5,456 nucleotides of DNA from an uncultured Lachnospiraceae bacterium (GTDB taxonomy: Bacteria; Bacillota; Clostridia; Lachnospirales; Lachnospiraceae). A program made the translations under genes and the position numbers. The notes beneath the pieces are model-generated. The model made no database searches and was not told the DNA's origin. It saw only the letters and a list, made by a program, of their open reading frames with translations. Below, piece by piece: positions 4,063 to 5,456 of the stretch. The DNA lies in NCBI GenBank assembly GCA_947589175.1, contig CANPZR010000190.1, positions 1 to 5,456 of the forward strand. The letters are read 5' to 3'. The stretch's first letter is position 1. The number at the start of each line of letters is the position of its first letter.

Positions 4063-5456
4063 TTATCCGGCCCAATTTTGTGTAGCCCACACAATGCCGG
4101 CCATGACGAAGAAAACGCAGGGCAAGGCGACACCATTGCCCCACATCTTATACTCCGCTGCGTCCGAGTGCGGATGGCGAAGCCACTTGACGATTTGCCT
4201 CTTTGTCTTGGCCTTGGAGGCCGTACTTACGATTTTACGGTGGGTCTCAAATACATCGCACCAAAATGAGATCTCCTGCTCCGAAGGATGTTCTGTACCG
4301 AGTCCATCGCACCACCAGTCCGGGAATCCTTGCAGCCTGGCGCATTCTGTGGGGGTCAGCCGTCTCACGGTGAGGTTGCGCCCAACAACCGTGGGATCCT
4401 TGTAATCCCGCGCCAGGAGAGTCGGTGCCTGCTCTTCATTGACCTGGGTGTATTCACCCATCGTCACTTTGTAGGCCCTGGGGTCATTTACAATGATCAC
4501 TCCGCCCTGATTGCCATCCGGCGGGTTGCCGCTGGTATCCAGGGTGCGTGAAGTGTCCGTCTCATAGACGTTCTGCCGGGCGTTTCTGGTTCCTTCCGAA
4601 GTGAAGCGGACATCGTAAGTCTTTGGCCCGACCACAAACGGCTGATTATTGCCGCCGGTGCCGTATGTTGCGGACACCGTTGGCGCCGTTTTGAGTGGGC
4701 CGGTGTATCTTGAGTCCTGGCTGTGGTTTTCGTATACAGTGGCGGGGACCACGCCGGCGCGGAGCGTTGGCGAGCATTCCTCTCCATATCCGATGGAGCG
4801 GCTGGAGGCCGAATGCTCAGTGCAAAACCCCGCCGCCATTACGCATGGTGGATGCCCGTGGCTTTCCGCCCGCAGAGTGCTGGCTACCTCCGTTGATACA
4901 TCCATGCGGCTCCCGCCCTGATCGTTTAAGCAAATCCCGCCTGCAGCTCCAAGGCCAGATGAAGGATACCTGGCAGCTCTTTGCCACGCGCGGAAGAACG
5001 CCGGAGAATACCCAGACAAGCCCTCCGACTCAAAGAGTACCCGTCCGGCACATTGTCCTGCAAAATCTCCGACAAGGTAACAGCGACGCCTTCGCTGGGG
5101 GACTCCCCAATGTTGAGCATCGAAAGTGCGGTACGCAACGCTCCATCCGTCTCCCATATACACGTCGGCGTATGGCCAGAGGTTTTTCTCAGGCATAGGC
5201 ACCTCGGCGGACGGTTCGGCGATCCCGATGACCGCATCGAGGACGGCCTTGAAGTCGGCGCCATCGTTGGAGCTGTATGCCCCGACGACGTTCTCCCAGC
5301 AAATCCAGCGTGGATATTGGCCATTGGTGGCACACCTCATTTCTTTGATGATGCGGATCGCCTGATAGAATAGGCTGGACTGTTTTCCCGCAAGCCCTTC
5401 CCGGCGCCCTGCGATACTAAGGTTGGTACAGGGGGAGCCGAAAGTAATGATGTCCA
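4063..5456 (-). CDS. C5-cytosine-specific DNA methyltransferase, phage type (N-terminus outside window)
   Basis: The frame is open to the right edge. Key motifs: FGSPC with the catalytic Cys codon at 5430-5428 (motif IV), WENV at about 5298-5287 (motif VI), VPQRRRRCYLVG (motif VIII), RLTPTECARLQGFPD (motif IX) and MWGNGVALPC (motif X). Motif I (SAM binding) must lie beyond the window. The enzyme transfers a methyl group from SAM to C5 of cytosine in a target sequence. Between motifs VIII and IX lies a long variable region with degenerate repeats (4384-4896), probably the target-recognition part. An internal ATG at 5340 is not the true start, because motif IV lies upstream of it. No restriction enzyme is visible, so this is probably an orphan phage methyltransferase protecting DNA from host restriction. 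It stops 28 bases before the promoter of the next gene. Confidence 0.95.
   Translation of the reverse strand, partial: DIITFGSPCTNLSIAGRREGLAGKQSSLFYQAIRIIKEMRCATNGQYPRWICWENVVGAYSSNDGADFKAVLDAVIGIAEPSAEVPMPEKNLWPYADVYMGDGWSVAYRTFDAQHWGVPQRRRRCYLVGDFAGQCAGRVLFESEGLSGYSPAFFRAWQRAARYPSSGLGAAGGICLNDQGGSRMDVSTEVASTLRAESHGHPPCVMAAGFCTEHSASSRSIGYGEECSPTLRAGVVPATVYENHSQDSRYTGPLKTAPTVSATYGTGGNNQPFVVGPKTYDVRFTSEGTRNARQNVYETDTSRTLDTSGNPPDGNQGGVIIVNDPRAYKVTMGEYTQVNEEQAPTLLARDYKDPTVVGRNLTVRRLTPTECARLQGFPDWWCDGLGTEHPSEQEISFWCDVFETHRKIVSTASKAKTKRQIVKWLRHPHSDAAEYKMWGNGVALPCVFFVMAGIVWATQNWAG
4384..4896 (-). repeat. Degenerate protein-level repeats in the methyltransferase recognition region
   Basis: Five segments follow a loose pattern, a short polar lead, then (P/S)TL or PTV, then a small or Gly-rich stretch ending in P and V. 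Approximate positions: 4896-4840 (ASTLRAE...PPCV), 4785-4735 (SPTLRAG...PATV), 4695-4630 (APTVSAT...PFVV), 4557-4489 (SRTLDTS...VIIV) and 4440-4384 (APTLLAR...PTVV). They are too diverged to be obvious at base level. They suggest an expanded target-recognition region built by duplication. Confidence 0.5.

Noticed and set aside
5338..5340. ATG 5340 as the methyltransferase start
   Set aside because: The frame stays open upstream and carries the catalytic FGSPC motif there, so the gene begins outside the window.
1..5456. CRISPR array, tRNA, rRNA or insertion sequence
   Set aside because: I saw no regularly spaced direct repeats, tRNA-like cloverleaf, rRNA sequence or transposase.

Overview
The window looks like part of a prophage (or a closely related integrated element) in a moderately GC-rich, gut-type Clostridia/Bacillota host. 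Evidence for the host is the consistent AGGAGG-type ribosome binding sites 6-10 bases before starts, and protein families (phage-type C5 methyltransferase, 'virulence-related' protein, amidoligase, gamma-glutamylcyclotransferase, GpA-type terminase) that I associate with such elements. The host assignment is inference. Every supported gene is on the minus strand, so transcription runs from high to low coordinates.

Layout in transcription order: (1) a C5-cytosine DNA methyltransferase whose N-terminus lies beyond the right edge (5456-4063); (2) a 251-residue 'virulence-related'-type protein of unknown function (3972-3217); (3) an Amidoligase_2-type enzyme (3087-2140); (4) a gamma-glutamylcyclotransferase/AIG2-like protein (2054-1572); (5) a 66-residue zinc-ribbon protein overlapping it (1590-1390); (6) a 64-residue unknown protein (1261-1067); (7) a 194-base non-coding stretch with four inverted repeats (1066-873); (8) a terminase large-subunit (GpA family) zinc-ribbon and nuclease region running off the left edge (872-1).

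Three things stand out. First, the terminase gene has a strong start at 872 but lacks the whole ATPase half. Its first ~24 residues resemble the N-terminus of a Nu1-like small terminase subunit and are fused in frame to the middle of the large subunit, as if about a kilobase or more had been deleted. Second, genes 2, 3 and 6 are each preceded by a copy of one promoter module with a shared TTYAGAGYGA block before the -10. The copies before genes 3 and 6 also share the sequence starting at the predicted +1 and an upstream 9-14-9 inverted repeat. This suggests separately promoted accessory genes under one regulator. Third, proteins 2 and 3 end in the same 71-residue module (32 of 71 identical, no gaps, counted by eye) after unrelated N-terminal parts.

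Functionally, the amidoligase (predicted amide/peptide bond formation on carboxylates) next to a GGCT-like enzyme (predicted removal of gamma-glutamyl groups) suggests a small phage-borne peptide or metabolite modification system. The methyltransferase probably modifies phage DNA, and the terminase would package DNA if it were intact.
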